Of a stretch of DNA of 64,000 nucleotides, positions 1 to 8,653 are shown piece by piece; the stretch's first letter is position 1; every line of letters begins with the position of its first letter. The stretch covers positions 62,001-126,000 of the forward strand of contig NZ_FXTI01000001.1 of NCBI RefSeq assembly GCF_900182565.1, given 5' to 3'. A program made the position numbers and the translations under genes. The notes below the pieces were generated by a model, which had not been told where the DNA came from, ran no database searches, and worked only from the letters and a program-made list of their open reading frames with translations. This DNA is from Melghirimyces algeriensis. Its GTDB lineage: Bacteria > Bacillota > Bacilli > Thermoactinomycetales > DSM-45169.

Positions 1-5
1 TGAAT

Positions 6-26
6 GCGCATTTGCGCGTTTTTTTA
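6..26 (+). terminator. Short terminator-like hairpin of a gene lying upstream of the window
   Basis: GCGCA and TGCGC flank a very tight turn and are followed by G and a run of seven T. It would end a rightward transcript that starts outside the window. The stem is short. Bases 27-221 hold no gene or promoter that I can defend. Confidence 0.45.
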
Positions 27-238
27 TTGGTTTTCCATCCTTTTTGTAAATATTCTTTTAAGTCCGATAGAAGTTTTTGTGAAGTTCCCGTGTATTTTTG
101 ATTTCAATGGTACGATGAATCTGGAAACACCATGGGCTCCCTTGTGAGTTGATTCCGACAGGGATAGCGTGGTGTATTCTTTCTTTCTGCTGGGTGTGTT
201 TTTTCGTTCTGTGATGAAGGACAAGGAGTGGACAAACG

Positions 239-1459
239 GTGATCATCATCGTGGCAACGATTTTGATTTTGCTTATTCTGGGAATGATCGAACGGATTCG
301 TCACCAGCGCAGGGTCAACCGCATTCCGTTGCGCATTAACATCAATGGCATCCGGGGAAAATCGACGGTTACCCGATTGATCACCGGAATCATGATGGAA
401 GATGGCCGTCGAACAATCGGCAAAACAACGGGTACCCAAGCCCGGATGATTTATTGGAATAAAACGGAAGAAGAGCCGATCCAGCGTCGACCGGAAGGGC
501 CCAACATCCGGGAACAGAAAATGGTGATAAAAAAAAGCTCGGAGCTGGGAGCGGATTGTCTGGTCAGTGAGTGTATGGCGGTGAATCCGGATTATCAAGT
601 GATCTTTCAAAGGGATATGTTGCAAGCCAATATTGGTGTGATTGTGAATGTTTTGGAAGATCACATGGATGTGATGGGACCGACACTGCGGGAGGTGGCT
701 GAGGCATTTACAGCGACCATTCCGGAAAACGGCCATTTGATTGTGAATGACAGTCCGTATGTTCCGTATTTTAAACGGATTGCCCAGGAGCGGAATACAA
801 GGGTTTGGGTCTGTGATACATCCCGGATTTCCGAATCCTACTTGCGTCAGTTTGAATACATGATCTTTCCTGAAAATGCCGCTTTGGCTCTGGCAGTGGC
901 GGAAGCGGCCGGGGTGGATGAACAGACTGCGTTTCGCGGTATGCTGAAGGCACCCCCGGACCCAGGGGCGATGCGGATTTTGCCGGTGGGAGATCCCGAA
1001 CGCCCAGGCTATTTTGTCAATGGATTTGCCGCCAATGATGCCACTTCCACCCGAAATATCTGGGACCGTGTTCAGGCATTGGGTTACCCCATCCATAAAG
1101 AGCCCATGATTATCATGAATTGTCGAGCCGATCGGGTAGACCGTACGGAACAGTTTGCACGGGATGTTTTACCTTATATACCGGCGGATACATTGGTCCT
1201 GGTCGGGGAAACGACGAGCCCTTTGGTACGGGCTTATGAACAAAACCGATTGCCTGTCAATCACTTGCTAAATCTGGAAGAACAATCGACGGAACAGATG
1301 ATGGAAGTATTGACTCCGCTGTTGGACGACCGATTGATTTATGGTGTGGGAAATATTCACGGAGCGGCTGAGCCCTTGGTGGAGTGGCTGAAACAACAGC
1401 GGAGGCAAGAGTCAAATTGCGGGATGGATGGGGAGGATAAGAACCTTGTTCGGATCTGA
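239..1459 (+). CDS. pgsB: PgsB/CapB, poly-gamma-glutamate synthase ligase subunit
   Basis: ATP-dependent amide ligase that polymerises glutamate through gamma-carboxyl bonds at the inner face of the membrane, as part of the PgsBCA complex. The 406 residues open with a hydrophobic segment (about 1-16), followed by a Mur-ligase-like P-loop, GIRGKSTVTRL (about 38-48). Later conserved segments include VLEDHMDVMG and MNCRADRVDR. Length matches B. subtilis PgsB (about 393). The start is GTG 239 behind AAGGAG, about 12 bases upstream. The 3' end overlaps pgsC. As first gene of a five-gene rightward operon it marks this locus as capsule or secreted poly-gamma-glutamate synthesis. Confidence 0.96.
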   Translation: MIIIVATILILLILGMIERIRHQRRVNRIPLRININGIRGKSTVTRLITGIMMEDGRRTIGKTTGTQARMIYWNKTEEEPIQRRPEGPNIREQKMVIKKSSELGADCLVSECMAVNPDYQVIFQRDMLQANIGVIVNVLEDHMDVMGPTLREVAEAFTATIPENGHLIVNDSPYVPYFKRIAQERNTRVWVCDTSRISESYLRQFEYMIFPENAALALAVAEAAGVDEQTAFRGMLKAPPDPGAMRILPVGDPERPGYFVNGFAANDATSTRNIWDRVQALGYPIHKEPMIIMNCRADRVDRTEQFARDVLPYIPADTLVLVGETTSPLVRAYEQNRLPVNHLLNLEEQSTEQMMEVLTPLLDDRLIYGVGNIHGAAEPLVEWLKQQRRQESNCGMDGEDKNLVRI

Positions 1460-1895
1460 TCTGTATATTTCATTGGTTGTTGGTGTGTTTCTTAGTCTCC
1501 TTTATGCCGAAAAGACGGGGATTGTTCCAGCAGGTCTCGTGGTGCCGGGCTATCTCGCGCTAGTCTTTGATCAACCCATGCATCTGGCATTGATTATGTT
1601 ACTGAGCTTCATGACGTATTTTATCGTTACACAAGGGGTCAGCCGAATGGCAATCCTGTATGGGAGGCGGAAGTTTGCGGCAATGCTGACCGTTGGGATT
1701 CTTTTGAAATTGGGTTTTGATTACTTCTACCCACTGGTTCCTTTTGAAATCTTTGAGTTTCGAGGGATTGGTGTGATTGTGCCCGGTTTGATTGCCAACA
1801 CGATTCAGAAACAGGGGCTGTTGCCTACGGTTGGCAGTACGTTGCTATTGAGTGGATGCACATTTCTCATTATGTTTGTTTACTATCTGTTTTGA
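1446..1895 (+). CDS. pgsC: PgsC/CapC, poly-gamma-glutamate synthase membrane subunit
   Basis: Integral membrane partner of PgsB. The 149 residues are almost wholly hydrophobic with several membrane segments and carry family blocks such as LLYAEKTGIVPAGLVVPGYL, ILYGRRKFAAML and GLIANTIQKQGLLPT. I place the start at TTG 1446, nine bases after GGGAGG (1431-1436). This gives MFGSDLYIS, which matches the N-terminus and 149-residue length of B. subtilis PgsC. The in-frame ATG 1428 would add six residues but has no ribosome site. The gene begins inside the end of pgsB, so translation is probably coupled. Confidence 0.95.
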   Translation: MFGSDLYISLVVGVFLSLLYAEKTGIVPAGLVVPGYLALVFDQPMHLALIMLLSFMTYFIVTQGVSRMAILYGRRKFAAMLTVGILLKLGFDYFYPLVPFEIFEFRGIGVIVPGLIANTIQKQGLLPTVGSTLLLSGCTFLIMFVYYLF

Positions 1896-1913
1896 CTCGG
1901 AGGGAAACCCTAA

Positions 1914-3095
1914 ATGGCACCATTAAACCGCAAACAGCGGACTTTAAGGTGGGTAAAGAAGCATAAGAAAAAAACGGTACGCCATACTGCTGTTGCTTCT
2001 GTATTGGCGATCCTCTTGATATTCAGTCTGCATTGGACCCGGTTGGACCTGGCTTCGCCTGCCGAAGAGGAATGGGCGGACAGGACGGATCGTCTATCCG
2101 TGTTGGCGGTGGGGGATGTGATGCTGGGTCGGTACATCGAAGAACACGCGTCCCATAAAGGATATGGGGAGCTGTTCCGTTTCTTCCGTCCCCTGACTGC
2201 CGGTTCGGATATTGTCACCGGCAACTTTAGTCAGCCGATTTTGACAGGAGACCCGAATACGTATCCCATCGATGATAAATACATTCACTTAAAAACGGAA
2301 AAAGAAGCGGCGAAAGCGGTAAAAAAAGCTGGATTCACCACTTTGAGCCTGGCCAACAACCATATATTGGATTACGGCAAACCCGGTTTACAGGAAACCC
2401 TTCGGGCGTTTCGTGAACAGGAAATCCGCACGGTGGGGGCAGGCCGGGACATCTATGATGCGAAAAAGGTTGTGTATCAGGAGGTAAATGGGAAGCGAGT
2501 GGCCACTTTGGGATACAATGACCGATCCTCCGAACGATACCGTGCGGGGGAAAACCGTCCGGGAGTGGCACCGGCCGATCCAAAGCTGTTTCTGGGGATG
2601 GTGGAAAAAGCGAAACAGAATGCCGATTTTGTGATTGTTCATATGCATTGGGGACGGGGGTATGACAACGGTGTTCATCCCCGCCAACGGTCGATCGGTC
2701 ATGCACTGGCGGATGCGGGTGCGGACCTTGTCATCGGTCACGGTCCCCATGTACTGGAACCGGTGGAAATATACAAAGGAACAGTGATCCTGTACAGCCT
2801 GGGAAACTTTGTTTCTGATCAGGGGTGGTCCCGCACCAAGGAAACCGTGGTTGCCCGTGTGGAGTGGTCCAAAACGGGTGAAGGAACCTTGGAGTTCATT
2901 CCCATGGTGATTGAAAAAGGGCAACCTCGCCCTTTATCCGGAATTTTGGATCGGTACCGGAGAGAAAAAGTGTTTATGCAGCTTACAGAGGAAACCATGT
3001 ACAGTCATACCTGGAACATTCGCTGGAAACGGAATGGTGAACATCTGGTTCGAACGTTTCAGCCGAAACAGAAAAAGGCGGATGGAGTACAATGA
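1914..3095 (+). CDS. pgsA: PgsA/CapA, poly-gamma-glutamate capsule biosynthesis protein
   Basis: 393 residues: a basic cytoplasmic N-terminus, one membrane anchor (about 23-41) and an extracellular calcineurin-like CapA domain. Family motifs are LAVGDVMLGRYI (about 64-75), SLANNHILDYGKPG (about 145-158), HMHWGRGYD and GHGPHVLEP. PgsA is required for synthesis and export of the polymer with PgsB and PgsC. Start ATG 1914 follows GGAGGG. Its stop overlaps the next start in an ATGA junction, so the transferase downstream is translationally coupled. Confidence 0.95.
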   Translation: MAPLNRKQRTLRWVKKHKKKTVRHTAVASVLAILLIFSLHWTRLDLASPAEEEWADRTDRLSVLAVGDVMLGRYIEEHASHKGYGELFRFFRPLTAGSDIVTGNFSQPILTGDPNTYPIDDKYIHLKTEKEAAKAVKKAGFTTLSLANNHILDYGKPGLQETLRAFREQEIRTVGAGRDIYDAKKVVYQEVNGKRVATLGYNDRSSERYRAGENRPGVAPADPKLFLGMVEKAKQNADFVIVHMHWGRGYDNGVHPRQRSIGHALADAGADLVIGHGPHVLEPVEIYKGTVILYSLGNFVSDQGWSRTKETVVARVEWSKTGEGTLEFIPMVIEKGQPRPLSGILDRYRREKVFMQLTEETMYSHTWNIRWKRNGEHLVRTFQPKQKKADGVQ

Positions 3096-4753
3096 GCAAC
3101 CGACTGTTTCATATCATGTTGACATTGGTCGTGATTTTCGGAATGGCTGGAGTCACTTGGTACAAAAGTCAAAGTCCGTATGACAATGTATTGATGAAAC
3201 GACCCGGCATTGGGGAAGCAAAATCCTTTGTTTCCCACTCGTCCCTCAGTTACGGTGTGGCTGCCGCACACCCGCTCGCTGCCAATGTGGGGATGGATGT
3301 TTTGGAAAACGGAGGGAATGCGGTGGATGCCGCCATTGCGGTTTCCTATGTTTTGGGGACGGTGGAGATGCACGGGTCGGGGGTTGGCGGGGGAGGAACC
3401 ATGCTGGTCCATCCCGGAAAGCACGGGGAGCCGGTCGTTTATGATTACCGGGAAATCGCTCCAATGTCCGGTCAAAAGCCGGAAAAAGGGGTCGGGGTGC
3501 CCGGATTTGTGATGGGGATGGAACGGGTGCACCAGGACTTCGGTTCCCAACCCCTTGCAAAACTGATCGAACCAGCGGTTCGTCTGGCAGAAGAAGGATA
3601 TCACGCAGACTGGATTGATCGGCAACGACTGAACAATGCCGCCTACCGGATGCCGATCCGGCAACTCCCTCACCTGTATCCGGATGGCGCTCCAGTGGAA
3701 GAGGGTGAGTTGATCCGCCAGGAGGAATTGGCACAGACGTATAGAAAGATTCAGCAACACGGAGCCAACGTGTTCTATCGGGGAGAAATCGCCAAACGGA
3801 TCGTGCAGAATGTCGATGGATTGACGATGAATGACTTTGCACGATACCAAGTGTTAAAAAAGAAGCCGTTACGGGGATCTTTTGCCGGATATGAGGTGCT
3901 GGCGCCTCCGGCCCCATCCGGAGGAACGATGTTTATTCAATCGTTGCAGATGGCGGAAGCCCTGAAGATCGAAGACACCCGGAACGATCCAGCAACCTTT
4001 CATCATCTCATGGGGGAGATCAACCGACGAGCGTATAAACATCGTTTAAAAACGGTTGGAGATCCCAAATTTGTACAGGTTGATGAACAAACGTGGACCG
4101 ACCCGGCGTATGCCAGAGAACTGGCCAAGGACATTTCACCGGATCGGCTGTTAAACGAAAAACTGGAGTTGGATTCCGAAGCGGACAGAGAAGATCATGA
4201 CAATACCACTCATTTTGTAGTGGTGGACAAAAACGGGATGATGGTTTCGGTGACCAACACCGTCAGTCATTTTTTCGGTTCCGGTATTTATGTGGATGGA
4301 TTTTTCCTGAATAACCAACTAAAGAATTTCAGTCTGTCTGCCAGTTCCCCCAATCGGATTCAAGGGGGGAAGCGTCCGTACAGTTATACCACCCCGGCGA
4401 TTTTTGCCAAGGACAAAAAGCCGGTACTGGGCATTGGAAGTGCGGGGGGGCGCCGGATTCCCGCAATGGTCAACCAGGTGGTGATCCGCCATCTGTTGTT
4501 CGGACAGCCGTTGGAACAGGCGATGGCTGCTCCACGCAGTGTCGGTGAAATTGGAAAAAATACGATTACAGTGGAAGAAAAGATGGACCTTAAGGCGCAA
4601 CAGGCATTGCGTCAAAGGGGGTACCGCGTCGATACCTCCCATGGACCTCTGTATTTCGGCGGAATACAGACCTTGAAGATCGATTACCGGAGCAAAAAAA
4701 TCACCGGGGGAGCAGATCCCCGACGTTCCGGGGTCTGGCGAACGGGTTGGTAA
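3092..4753 (+). CDS. CapD-like gamma-glutamyltransferase
   Basis: 553-residue N-terminal-nucleophile enzyme with one N-terminal membrane or signal segment (about 5-22). GGNAVDAAIAVSYVLGTVE and GSGVGGGG (about 74-102) are typical GGT blocks. NTTHFVVVD places the likely autoprocessing nucleophile at Thr372, dividing large and small subunits. GSAGGRRIP follows in the small subunit. In B. anthracis CapD cuts poly-gamma-glutamate and anchors it to peptidoglycan; other homologues only degrade or release polymer. The four-base overlap with pgsA strongly supports a role in processing this polymer. Anchoring versus release cannot be decided from sequence. Confidence 0.9.
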   Translation: MSNRLFHIMLTLVVIFGMAGVTWYKSQSPYDNVLMKRPGIGEAKSFVSHSSLSYGVAAAHPLAANVGMDVLENGGNAVDAAIAVSYVLGTVEMHGSGVGGGGTMLVHPGKHGEPVVYDYREIAPMSGQKPEKGVGVPGFVMGMERVHQDFGSQPLAKLIEPAVRLAEEGYHADWIDRQRLNNAAYRMPIRQLPHLYPDGAPVEEGELIRQEELAQTYRKIQQHGANVFYRGEIAKRIVQNVDGLTMNDFARYQVLKKKPLRGSFAGYEVLAPPAPSGGTMFIQSLQMAEALKIEDTRNDPATFHHLMGEINRRAYKHRLKTVGDPKFVQVDEQTWTDPAYARELAKDISPDRLLNEKLELDSEADREDHDNTTHFVVVDKNGMMVSVTNTVSHFFGSGIYVDGFFLNNQLKNFSLSASSPNRIQGGKRPYSYTTPAIFAKDKKPVLGIGSAGGRRIPAMVNQVVIRHLLFGQPLEQAMAAPRSVGEIGKNTITVEEKMDLKAQQALRQRGYRVDTSHGPLYFGGIQTLKIDYRSKKITGGADPRRSGVWRTGW

Positions 4754-4768
4754 AAGGGGGTAGGGATC

Positions 4769-5365
4769 ATGAGAAGGTTGAAGCGAACGGTATTACCGCT
4801 GTTTTGCTTGCTTGGGGTGGTGGTAGCCATGATTCAATTGAAACATGTAGAGTCGTTGAGTGCTGAAGAGGAGAAATTGATTCAGGAATACAAAAATGAA
4901 CAGGTGAAAGAACAGGCGTTGCAGGAAGAGATGGATTTCATTCTAAACCATGCCAAGACCACGGTACAGGGAAACTGGATGGTTTCGCAGAGCTCCCCCG
5001 GATATATCGGGCCCAATTATCAATTTAACCGACCCGGTCAAGGACTGGAATCCTTTACGTGGACGTTTCAGGTGAAAAAAAGCGATCAATACCGGGTTTT
5101 CGTGAAATACCCGCCTGCTTTTGACCGGGCGGTTAACGCTCCGTTTACGGTGGTGCACAAAGAGGGTCGCACGTTGCTCCCGCAGAATCAACGGGTTGGA
5201 GGAAATTGGGAGCTGTTGGGGACGTTTTCGTTTGACGCGGGGGTTCCGGGGAAAATCATTTTGTCTGACAAGGCTTCCGGTGTGGTCATTGCGGATGCTA
5301 TCCGGATTGAACGGGTATCTGAACCTCGTGTGAAAGTTGTACTGGACAATCAGATCAAGCGATAA
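4769..5365 (+). CDS. Secreted golvesin C-terminal-like domain protein in the capsule operon
   Basis: 198 residues: a signal anchor (about 6-24), a charged Glu/Gln-rich helix likely to form a coiled coil (30-60), then a beta-rich domain (about 64-195). That domain resembles the golvesin/Xly carbohydrate-binding-like fold: FTWTFQVKKSDQYRVFVKYPP, a central GGNWELLGTFSFDAG and a closing GVVIADAIRIER. Start ATG 4769 follows GGGGGTAGGGATC, 15 bases after the transferase stop, so it is the last gene of the operon. It may tether or organise extracellular polymer; that is inference from the domain and context only. Confidence 0.75.
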   Translation: MRRLKRTVLPLFCLLGVVVAMIQLKHVESLSAEEEKLIQEYKNEQVKEQALQEEMDFILNHAKTTVQGNWMVSQSSPGYIGPNYQFNRPGQGLESFTWTFQVKKSDQYRVFVKYPPAFDRAVNAPFTVVHKEGRTLLPQNQRVGGNWELLGTFSFDAGVPGKIILSDKASGVVIADAIRIERVSEPRVKVVLDNQIKR

Positions 5366-5450
5366 AAACCGTTTCATACAACACGGAGTCAACGGACTTC
5401 TTGATCCGGGACAAGATACCTGTCCGTTACTGGATGGTCCTGTCGGGAGC

Positions 5451-5476
5451 ACCCTCATTTCTTTGAGGGTGTTTTT
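5451..5476 (+). terminator. Terminator of the poly-gamma-glutamate operon
   Basis: ACCCTCA and TGAGGGT form a seven-base stem around TTTCTT, followed by G and five T. Confidence 0.85.
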
Positions 5477-5528
5477 ACATCCAGTAACTGGTTTAGTAAG
5501 CCGTGGTGGCAGTCATGCACGTGTAGAG

Positions 5529-6089
5529 TTACGATCCTCCAAAGAGATGGGAATCGATAACCAGAAAGTATCGGCAATCTGTCTTTCCAATATTGATAAA
5601 TTCGTGTTCAATGTTTGCCTCAAAGTAAAAAGAGTCTCCGGCTTCCAGGGTATAGTGATCGTTTCGCCCCAGAATCACCTTTAGTTTTCCAGTCTCTACA
5701 AAGATGTGCTCACGGACATGTTTTTGATGGGCGGGAAAACGCCCTGTTCGGTGACCTTCCGGGAGAACATTCAGCACAAATTCAATTCCTTTGCTTGGAA
5801 ATGTCGGTGACAGCAAGTGTCGTTCCAATCCGGAGTCCTTATCGTATAAAACGGGCCGTTGATCCTTTTTGATCACGATCACTTCCCGTTGCGTGGGTTC
5901 GTCAATCACTTGGGATACGGTGATTTGCAAAGCCTCTACGATCTCACACAACAAGTTGATGGTAGGATTCTTTTCTCCTCTTTCAATTTTGGAAAGCATG
6001 GAACGGCTGACTCCTGATCGATCTGATAATGCTTGCAGGGAGTAACCTTTCTGTAACCGATACTGTTTTAAACGTTGGCCAATATTCAT
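5529..6089 (-). CDS. XRE-family regulator with C-terminal cupin domain
   Basis: 186 residues. The N-terminal helix-turn-helix (about 3-60) has RLKQYRLQKGYSLQALSDRSGVSRSMLSKIERG, a typical XRE recognition block. A cupin_2 ligand domain (about 105-180) has HVREHIFVETGKL and LEAGDSFYFEANIEHEFIN. Such HTH-cupin proteins usually control a nearby transport or catabolic gene in response to a small metabolite. It is divergent from the lactate permease at 6220 and the shared intergenic region holds two copies of one 13-base box, so self-regulation and control of the permease are likely. The ligand is unknown; lactate or a related carboxylate is a guess. Confidence 0.9.
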   Translation of the reverse strand: MNIGQRLKQYRLQKGYSLQALSDRSGVSRSMLSKIERGEKNPTINLLCEIVEALQITVSQVIDEPTQREVIVIKKDQRPVLYDKDSGLERHLLSPTFPSKGIEFVLNVLPEGHRTGRFPAHQKHVREHIFVETGKLKVILGRNDHYTLEAGDSFYFEANIEHEFINIGKTDCRYFLVIDSHLFGGS

Positions 6090-6108
6090 TCTTTCCCCTC
6101 CTAAGTAT

Positions 6109-6198
6109 TATAGTATACAAAGGTTTTGTTAAATTTATTTTGACTTTTCAGCGATATACACGTATAATTTCAATAAAATATCTCCTATAGTATACAAA
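6109..6198. promoter_or_regulatory. Divergent control region: two identical TATAGTATACAAA boxes and a sigma-A promoter
   Basis: TATAGTATACAAA occurs exactly at 6109-6121 and again at 6186-6198, each centred on the palindrome GTATAC. Between them lies a near-perfect promoter for the permease: TTGACT (6140-6145), a 17-base spacer and TATAAT (6163-6168). The downstream box lies just past the expected transcription start and the upstream box sits beside the regulator's start codon. This layout suits repression of both genes by the XRE-cupin protein. The boxes and promoter are seen; the binding protein is inferred. Confidence 0.75.
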
Positions 6199-6219
6199 AA
6201 GGTAAGGAGATGTACCAAC

Positions 6220-7728
6220 ATGAGCCTTGCTCTGTCCCTCTTGCCCATCTTCATCGTCATGATGTTACTGTTCATTTTAAAGCGATCGGCCGTAGAAGCG
6301 GGGGCTGTAGCCTGTATAACGGCAGCGATTGTGGCGCTTTTTTCACCTTCATTTTCTTTAAACATACCACAACTCGTTGATGCGGGTGTCAAGGGAGTAC
6401 TGATCACTTCTGTCGTCGCATATGTCTTAATTTTTGGTATTCTCCTGTTCCATTTGATGAATGAAGCAGGAGCCATTCACGCAATCGCCGCTTTTGTATC
6501 TCAAGCGACACATCATCCCACGCGGCAAGTTCTTCTCCTGGCTGTGGCATTCTCTCCTTTGGTAGAATCGGCCAGCGGATTTGGACTGGCGATGATCGTG
6601 ATTGCACCGATCCTGATTACGCTTGGTTTCGATCGTTTGAAAGCCACCTTGATTTCCTTACTTAGCTTGATGGTGGTACCCTGGGGAGCGTTGGCTACAG
6701 GGACGGTGATTGGAGCGAACCTGGCGGACTTTCCCCTGCAACGTTTGGGTACCGGAAGCGCGATATTATCGATTCCTGTCTTCTTGTATCTCTCTTGTCT
6801 GATTGTCCTCATCAGTGGAGGCTTTGACGCGTTACGGAAGCATTTTTTTGAGGTACTGGCTGTTACCGGTTCGTTGTCGGGGGCTATTTGGTTTTTCAAT
6901 CGCTATGTCAGTGTAGAGTTGGCGGGGGTATTCGGAGCGATGACCGCTTTGGCGGTGGAGTTGCTATGGATTCATTTCATGCAAAAGCGGCATTTGGATG
7001 CTTCCCAAAAGCAAGAAACGGCAACAGGGATGACCGAGTCGCGTTTATCCATTTTTCAAGCGATGAGTGCCTATATTCTTTTGATCGTTCTTCTATTTTT
7101 GACACGGATCATCCCTCCGATTGAGCACTACCTGAACAGTACGGGTCTATTGCAGTTTCCCAGATATGATTTTACACTTCCCCTGTTTTATTCACCGGGC
7201 TTTTATCTGTTCCTGGTCTGCATCTTTTCCATCTTCGTTTTTAAACTGTCTCGCTCTGCGATTCAAAAAAGTATTAAACAGACGTTAAAGCAGTTTCAAC
7301 CCGTATTCTTGTCCACTGTAGGATTTGTTGTGATGTCCCAAATCATGGTTGAAGCGGGGATGGTCCAAATGTTATCCAGTTCTGCTGCCCTCTTTTTTGG
7401 TCCCGCTTTTCTCTATGTTTCTCCCCTAATCGGCGGCCTGGGAGGGTTTCTGACGGGGAGCAATACCGGTTCCAACGCTATGTTTATCAACTTGCAACTG
7501 CAAACCGCCCAGCACCTTCAGATGACTCCTGACCTTTTTGCCTATGCACAAAATACCAGCTCTTCACACTTAACGATGGCCTGTCCTTCACGGGTGGTAC
7601 TGGCTGCATCCATCGGAAAAATTCCTGAACAGGAAAACCAACTGTTACGAAGCATCGCATTCGCAGGGATCGGTACCTTGGTCCTTATTATGCTGGGAGT
7701 GATAGTCGGTCAATGGTTCCAATTATAA
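6220..7728 (+). CDS. L-lactate permease family transporter
   Basis: 502-residue membrane protein of the LctP/LldP family, importing lactate or a related 2-hydroxy acid by cation symport. There are about 12-14 hydrophobic segments. Family blocks include FSPLVESASGFGLAMIVIAPIL, VVPWGALATGTVIGANL, GGLGGFLTGSNTGSNAMF and the C-terminal NTSSSHLTMACPSRVV. Length is slightly below the usual 530-560. Start ATG 6220 follows AAGGAG. It has its own sigma-A promoter and paired operator boxes. The gene after it is on the other strand, so it is monocistronic. No lactate utilisation genes are adjacent, so the exact substrate is uncertain. Confidence 0.9.
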   Translation: MSLALSLLPIFIVMMLLFILKRSAVEAGAVACITAAIVALFSPSFSLNIPQLVDAGVKGVLITSVVAYVLIFGILLFHLMNEAGAIHAIAAFVSQATHHPTRQVLLLAVAFSPLVESASGFGLAMIVIAPILITLGFDRLKATLISLLSLMVVPWGALATGTVIGANLADFPLQRLGTGSAILSIPVFLYLSCLIVLISGGFDALRKHFFEVLAVTGSLSGAIWFFNRYVSVELAGVFGAMTALAVELLWIHFMQKRHLDASQKQETATGMTESRLSIFQAMSAYILLIVLLFLTRIIPPIEHYLNSTGLLQFPRYDFTLPLFYSPGFYLFLVCIFSIFVFKLSRSAIQKSIKQTLKQFQPVFLSTVGFVVMSQIMVEAGMVQMLSSSAALFFGPAFLYVSPLIGGLGGFLTGSNTGSNAMFINLQLQTAQHLQMTPDLFAYAQNTSSSHLTMACPSRVVLAASIGKIPEQENQLLRSIAFAGIGTLVLIMLGVIVGQWFQL

Positions 7729-7752
7729 AAAAAGAGCCACAATGTTTGTGGC
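7729..7752 (-). terminator. Leftward terminator of the alpha-glucoside operon
   Basis: Read leftward, GCCACA and TGTGGC form a stem around a five-base loop, followed by TC and seven T. It would end the operon whose last gene stops at 7843. It directly abuts the left end of repeat copy A. Confidence 0.7.
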
Positions 7753-7855
7753 TGAGGTTCATGACAAAGTGGTGAAGGGGAGATTTCCGTTTCCAACCAG
7801 CGAAAAGGATGCTCCACCGGAAATCCCCCTCTCATTCTCTTTTCAGCAGACTTTT
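7752..7855 (+). repeat. Structured intergenic repeat, copy A
   Basis: First of four related elements (others at 15855, 39699 and 57617). It begins CTGAGGTTCATGACAAAG, followed by the shared core GTGGTGAAGGGGAGATTT and CCGTTTCC. Its 3' half differs from copies B and D: CGGAAATCCCC can pair with GGGGAGATTTCCG of the core with a two-base bulge, giving an alternative hairpin. The right end (TTTTCAGCAGACTT) is a degraded form of the family 3' end. It lies downstream of the permease in the same orientation and runs about 13 bases into the convergent phosphoesterase gene. Confidence 0.7.
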
Positions 7856-8649
7856 ATATCGAGAATGATCTCCACTTCAACACCAAAGTGGTCGGAGATG
7901 ATTTTGCAGTGCTGGCCATTGAAAATGACGTTGGATCGACGGACGGGTACGGGTTGATTTGTCAAAATCAGATCGAGGCGCAATTCTTTGCTGTTGTGGT
8001 GCCAACCGGCAATACTTCCTTTGACGGTCGTGCCACAGTCTTTTTCATTTGCCAGTATATAGGTGTCAAAAAGGCCCTGTTTCAATAAATATTCATATCC
8101 TTCTCCGGTTTGATTGGCATCATTGTTGAAATCCCCCATCAGAAAGACTGTGTTTTCTTTGTTGATCTGTTGCAAAAGCAACGCTGCCTGATGGGAAAAT
8201 GGTTCTTCTGGATCATCCCACCAGCCTAAATGGCAGGAATAAACGGAAAGGGTTTCACCAAAATAACGAAGATCCGCTCCAACAATTCTTCGTGTTTTCC
8301 ATTGGTGGGGTTCATGACTTTTTGATACAAAAAACGAATGCTTCTGTTGGATGGGGTGCTTGGTTAAAAGGGCAACACCTTCTTCATATGTTTCATAAGC
8401 GATATGGGACAGGTCCCATATACAGTGATATGGCGGTGCCTTTAATTGCTGAAGCTCAGCCAATAGCAAAAGGGCAAAATTGTCTTTTTTCATGTTGTCA
8501 AATTGTAATGTTTCATGGATCGGTTGGCTAACTTCCTGCAAGGCGATGATGTCATAGTCGTTTGCCTTGATGGTTTCTGCGAGAACCTTCATTTTTTCAA
8601 TCTGATTTTCCTCTTGCCATGAGTGGCAGTTTAAAGTTAGCAGTTTCAC
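7843..8649 (-). CDS. Endonuclease/exonuclease/phosphatase-family protein
   Basis: 268 residues of the metal-dependent EEP fold. Motifs are LLTLNCHSWQ at the N-terminus, DYDIIALQEVSQ (catalytic Glu), YSCHLGWW, FLMGDFNNDA and a closing SDHFGVEVEI (catalytic Asp-His). I use GTG 8649, eight bases after the stop of the PTS gene. The upstream in-frame ATG 8694 lies inside the PTS gene and adds residues unlike the family. The gene is last in the malL-PTS operon. Substrates of this fold include DNA, phospholipids and sugar or inositol phosphates, so the job here is not clear. Confidence 0.82.
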   Translation of the reverse strand: MKLLTLNCHSWQEENQIEKMKVLAETIKANDYDIIALQEVSQPIHETLQFDNMKKDNFALLLLAELQQLKAPPYHCIWDLSHIAYETYEEGVALLTKHPIQQKHSFFVSKSHEPHQWKTRRIVGADLRYFGETLSVYSCHLGWWDDPEEPFSHQAALLLQQINKENTVFLMGDFNNDANQTGEGYEYLLKQGLFDTYILANEKDCGTTVKGSIAGWHHNSKELRLDLILTNQPVPVRRSNVIFNGQHCKIISDHFGVEVEIILDIKVC

Positions 8650-8653
8650 TTCA

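Noticed and set aside
24..249. Two short overlapping minus-strand frames upstream of pgsB
   Set aside because: No ribosome site, no recognisable protein, and they cover the pgsB leader and start.
104..1096. 330-residue minus-strand open frame opposite pgsB
   Set aside because: Low-complexity His/Pro/Arg-rich translation typical of the antisense of a real gene; pgsB is certain.
7752..7855. Repeat family as FMN, SAM, cyclic-di-GMP or signal recognition RNA
   Set aside because: None of the conserved cores of these RNAs can be found; only the S-box at 60369 is a recognisable riboswitch.
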